Assembly (NCBI RefSeq): GCF_020882245.1
Contig: NC_083599.1
Span: 20,346,865-20,410,864 of the forward strand
Source of the DNA: Rhopalosiphum padi
Taxonomy: Eukaryota; Arthropoda; Insecta; Hemiptera; Aphididae
Length of the DNA: 64,000 nucleotides
Direction: 5' to 3'
The notes under the pieces are model-generated. The model searched no databases and was not told the origin of the DNA. It saw nothing but the letters and a program-made list of their open reading frames with translations. A program made the translations under genes and the position numbers. Below are positions 60,970 through 64,000 of this stretch, in pieces (the stretch's first letter is position 1; every line of letters begins with the position of its first letter).

Positions 60970-63900
60970 TTAAAACTAAAAAATTGTTAGTTGAAGTCGT
61001 GGGGTAAAAATTTAACTAAAAAGTATATTTATATCCACAATATCGAACAATACGCTCATAATAAATTATAATCTATTTCTTTAAGAGGATATTACTGATA
61101 TGATTTTACCACCGACCGGTGTACTTGAAATTTCCTATAATTGTAGGTTGTGGGAATACATAGTAATGTAAAAATGCCATTTTTTAATTTTCATTTGTTT
61201 AATACGTACCTATATATATTATATATGTGCGTATAATACATTATTTAAAAAAATCATATTGTGTTTACAAAATGATTAAATATAACTACCTACAACCTAC
61301 CCAAATATAGTAATAAGTTAAAAAATATTGGAGTTTATTGATGCATAATGATACATTTTAAATATCAAATTATTTAAATAGCTGTTAGGTTTATAAGTTT
61401 TTAGCATAGGTAAGATTTTAATACTTTCAGTGATTTAAATGATATAATTATCATTATAGATAGTTTATAGTTATTTAATTTGCGAGTGTTATTTGTGGCT
61501 ACAACAAAAAGTCTAGACCACAAATACTTAGTTCTAATTAATACACATTTTTAACATAAAAAGGAATTTATCTTCACTATTGGCATACCATTGATCTCTG
61601 TTTTGTTAGTTTTTTTATATATACTGTTTGTATTTTATTTTTTTTATACATGACTTATAATACAAGTGTTATACAATTTGCATAATTTAAAATACATAAT
61701 GCAGTTAAACTGATACAAAATGAAGTGGCCAACGGGAATATTCGAACATTTCGTGTTGGAAAAATGTATTTACCGAACTCGACCCATATACGAATTTAGT
61801 TCCAAAAATCCTTTTAGGACGAATTTTGTCCCGTGTTTTTCAAGAGATATACTAAATTATAGGGTGATCAGACTATTCGTCCCATTTAAAACAGGATTGT
61901 CCTTTTTTTAAGCTTCATGTCCCTTTGTGCCGTTTTAATACCGTTATCTCCATATATTATATTATGTAGGTATATACGAAATTAATAAAAAACAATAATT
62001 TTTAGTTCTATATTGAATATTGTAGTGGACAGCGATAAACGCATAACATATTTTATTGTCATAATATGAACCCACACGAGTCACGAGCATAAATCTTTAC
62101 AAAATCACACTTTATCTAACAGGAAATTTTATTATTTCAAAAATATTTTTAAAAATATAAAGATATTAGAAAATTAATTTTTTTATGATTTATTTTTGTT
62201 TTTGAATTTTTTAAGACCAAAATTATCAAATCTCAATGAAATAGTTAAATGTTTCAGTCATGATGGAACAAACACGATTATACTTTCACACATCTTAAAA
62301 ACTATGAAAAATAGTTAAGTTATATATTTTTTTTTTAAATATTGTTTTTTAATGGCTAATGAATATTTCTTAAAACGACTGAGTTATAAATTATAACTTA
62401 TAAATGAACCGATAATAATAATTTACAATTGTAAAGAGACATAACTTAATGTTACATTACTTATTTATTTATAGATACTAGGAATAGTTATACAGGTTTG
62501 ATGTTGTTTGGTAGTTATTTTACCAAAGTGTTCATAATTTTCCACACTGTTTATATTATGTACATAATTATTTTATTAATTATAATATTGTCAATATAAT
62601 ATAAATTATAATTTTGAAATAATAGTTTTAGGAACAAAATATATATACGCATTATACTGTTTTTCCTACAAGCAACCTGTACCTAAATAATATAAATGAG
62701 AGACTTTGACATTTTGACAGTTTGTGCGCCCTACTTTGACGTCATGTCTGGCACATAATCTTCGGAGAACATGTCATCGTCTCAACCCGGGGGTGATTTA
62801 GACTTGTTTCGTCACTACACATCTCTATATAAATGCATAATAAAATGATTGCTTGCGAACTGTGCTGAGATAATGGCTGGTTGTAGATTCGCATCCAAGT
62901 GTCCGACATTTCGTCGCACTGCCGAAAACTATAACTTAGTATTAATACAATATTATACATTTATAGTTTATACACACTCGTTGAAATATTTTAAAATTAT
63001 GTGATCAAGAATCAGAAGGTGTAGACGGATGTATAAAACGATAGCGACAATCGTAGACAAATAGGGGGGGGGATCAACCCTCCGAAATTTTTAGAATTTA
63101 TGAATTTATTTATTACGAGTATAAACAGTAGTTCATACGTCGACAACTGTGAGTTAAGCTTGACGCTATAGTGATCACCATCTAAATTTTTGACTATATT
63201 AATGAATATTGGTAATGCGGTGTTTCTAATATCCTATTTTGTGTTATATTAAATTTATAGATTTACGTATAAAGCTAGACGCCAGCGGTACATTTATGGG
63301 ATTTTTTTTAAGTTCATCACGTCAATTAAAGTTTTACATTTTTCTATGAACCATTTTTTATTACCAAATGTAATCCAAAATTCAAAATTGCAGGCCTACC
63401 TGTAATAACGTAAAATCAGTTTTATACATACATAATTAAATTATAATGTGACAATGTATAAGTGTTAATATTTAATTGAAAATTATAAAAAAAAAAAAAT
63501 AATAACAATATTTCATAGTTCTATAATAATGTATAATTATTAATTTATAGTGCTAATGTGCGGTTACCGTGGTCATCACACGTGATTACATTCGGCTGAA
63601 TGGTTTGGAAATGATGTAAATTCATTGGGACATCAAACTAGAGATGGTAAAATGGTAAAAGTTATATTGTATTCAACAAAATTTGATTTGATGTGACATA
63701 ATAATACAATGATTTTATTAATTATTTTGTTAATTTGGAAAAAAAATAATACTTCAAAATTGAGGAGGGTGAAAATATTTGTATAATTTATTTATTCAAA
63801 TTAACAAATATTGCTTGTGTAGCAACATGTTGAGAACATTAAACATAGTTCTATATTAATTTAATTTAAAAATAACATTGACTTAAGTACCTTTACTCGT

Positions 63901-64000
63901 GTAAACTTAAAAACAGTTTGTGATTTGTAATCTTCCGGAATTATTCTAAAGCTTAATATTTTTGAGTGTTTAATTATAAAGTTAATCCTGTACAGATTGA
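60970..64000. other. Right-hand flank, no supported gene
   Basis: AT-rich. At about 61722-61915 is a less AT-rich patch open on both strands and ending near GGGTGATCAGAC, which looks like a transposon end. At about 62720-62940 is a GC-richer patch with a perfect TGACGTCA and a TATATAAA. A G run lies near 63064. Neither patch could be assigned a gene. Confidence 0.4.

Noticed and set aside
61720..61911. 63-codon frame starting MKWPTGIFEHF
   Set aside because: Both strands are open and the patch ends in GGGTGATCAGAC, resembling a transposon end; no domain is recognisable.

Overview
This is AT-rich, intron-rich, repeat-dense nuclear DNA from an insect, most likely an aphid. The evidence is the insect-type gene content, introns of several kilobases, frequent TAGGTA/TACCTA runs, and interspersed repeats of a type I associate with aphid genomes. 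The aphid assignment is inference; no search was run. There are no rRNA or tRNA genes, CRISPR arrays or bacterial operons that I can see.

Three protein-coding genes are well supported. (1) On the minus strand, 26403 down to 9638 carries the first four coding exons (502 codons) of a CNNM/unextended (uex) membrane protein: signal peptide, glycosylated ectodomain and DUF21 membrane domain. Its CBS-pair and C-terminal exons are not visible and should lie left of the window. A GC-rich promoter-like block lies just upstream at about 26.56-27.45 kb. (2) On the minus strand, 46428 down to 38582 is a complete seven-exon SIRT6-type sirtuin of 353 aa; every splice junction keeps frame and the catalytic residues fall at the human positions. 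(3) On the plus strand, 48194-50407 is an intronless 737-aa coding region for exocyst subunit Sec6 (EXOC3). Sirt6 and Sec6 are head to head across about 1.8 kb. Nothing suggests the three act together; NAD+-dependent chromatin control, exocytosis and Mg2+ handling are separate housekeeping roles.

Two smaller coding traces are not in long ORFs: a 25-codon first exon with a good splice donor at 57329-57403 (+), and a terminal-exon-like reading frame ending at 60796 (-) with a nearby AATAAA. Neither could be named.

The remainder is intron and intergenic DNA with many transposon remains. There are four copies or part-copies of a roughly 1-kb interspersed repeat, one carrying a small hAT-like insertion with an 8-bp target duplication. 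Other small hAT-like elements with CAGTGG ends occur. A deleted Tigger/pogo-like element is inserted inside a MITE within a Sirt6 intron, and a second copy of that MITE lies in the neighbouring intron. There is also a MITE with about 230-bp inverted repeats, a MITE containing a CT/GA microsatellite, and relics of a non-LTR reverse transcriptase and a Harbinger (HARBI1-like) transposase. I found no convincing new biological system. The most useful leads are the apparent ectodomain duplication in the CNNM protein, the nested transposons in Sirt6, and the two orphan exons.
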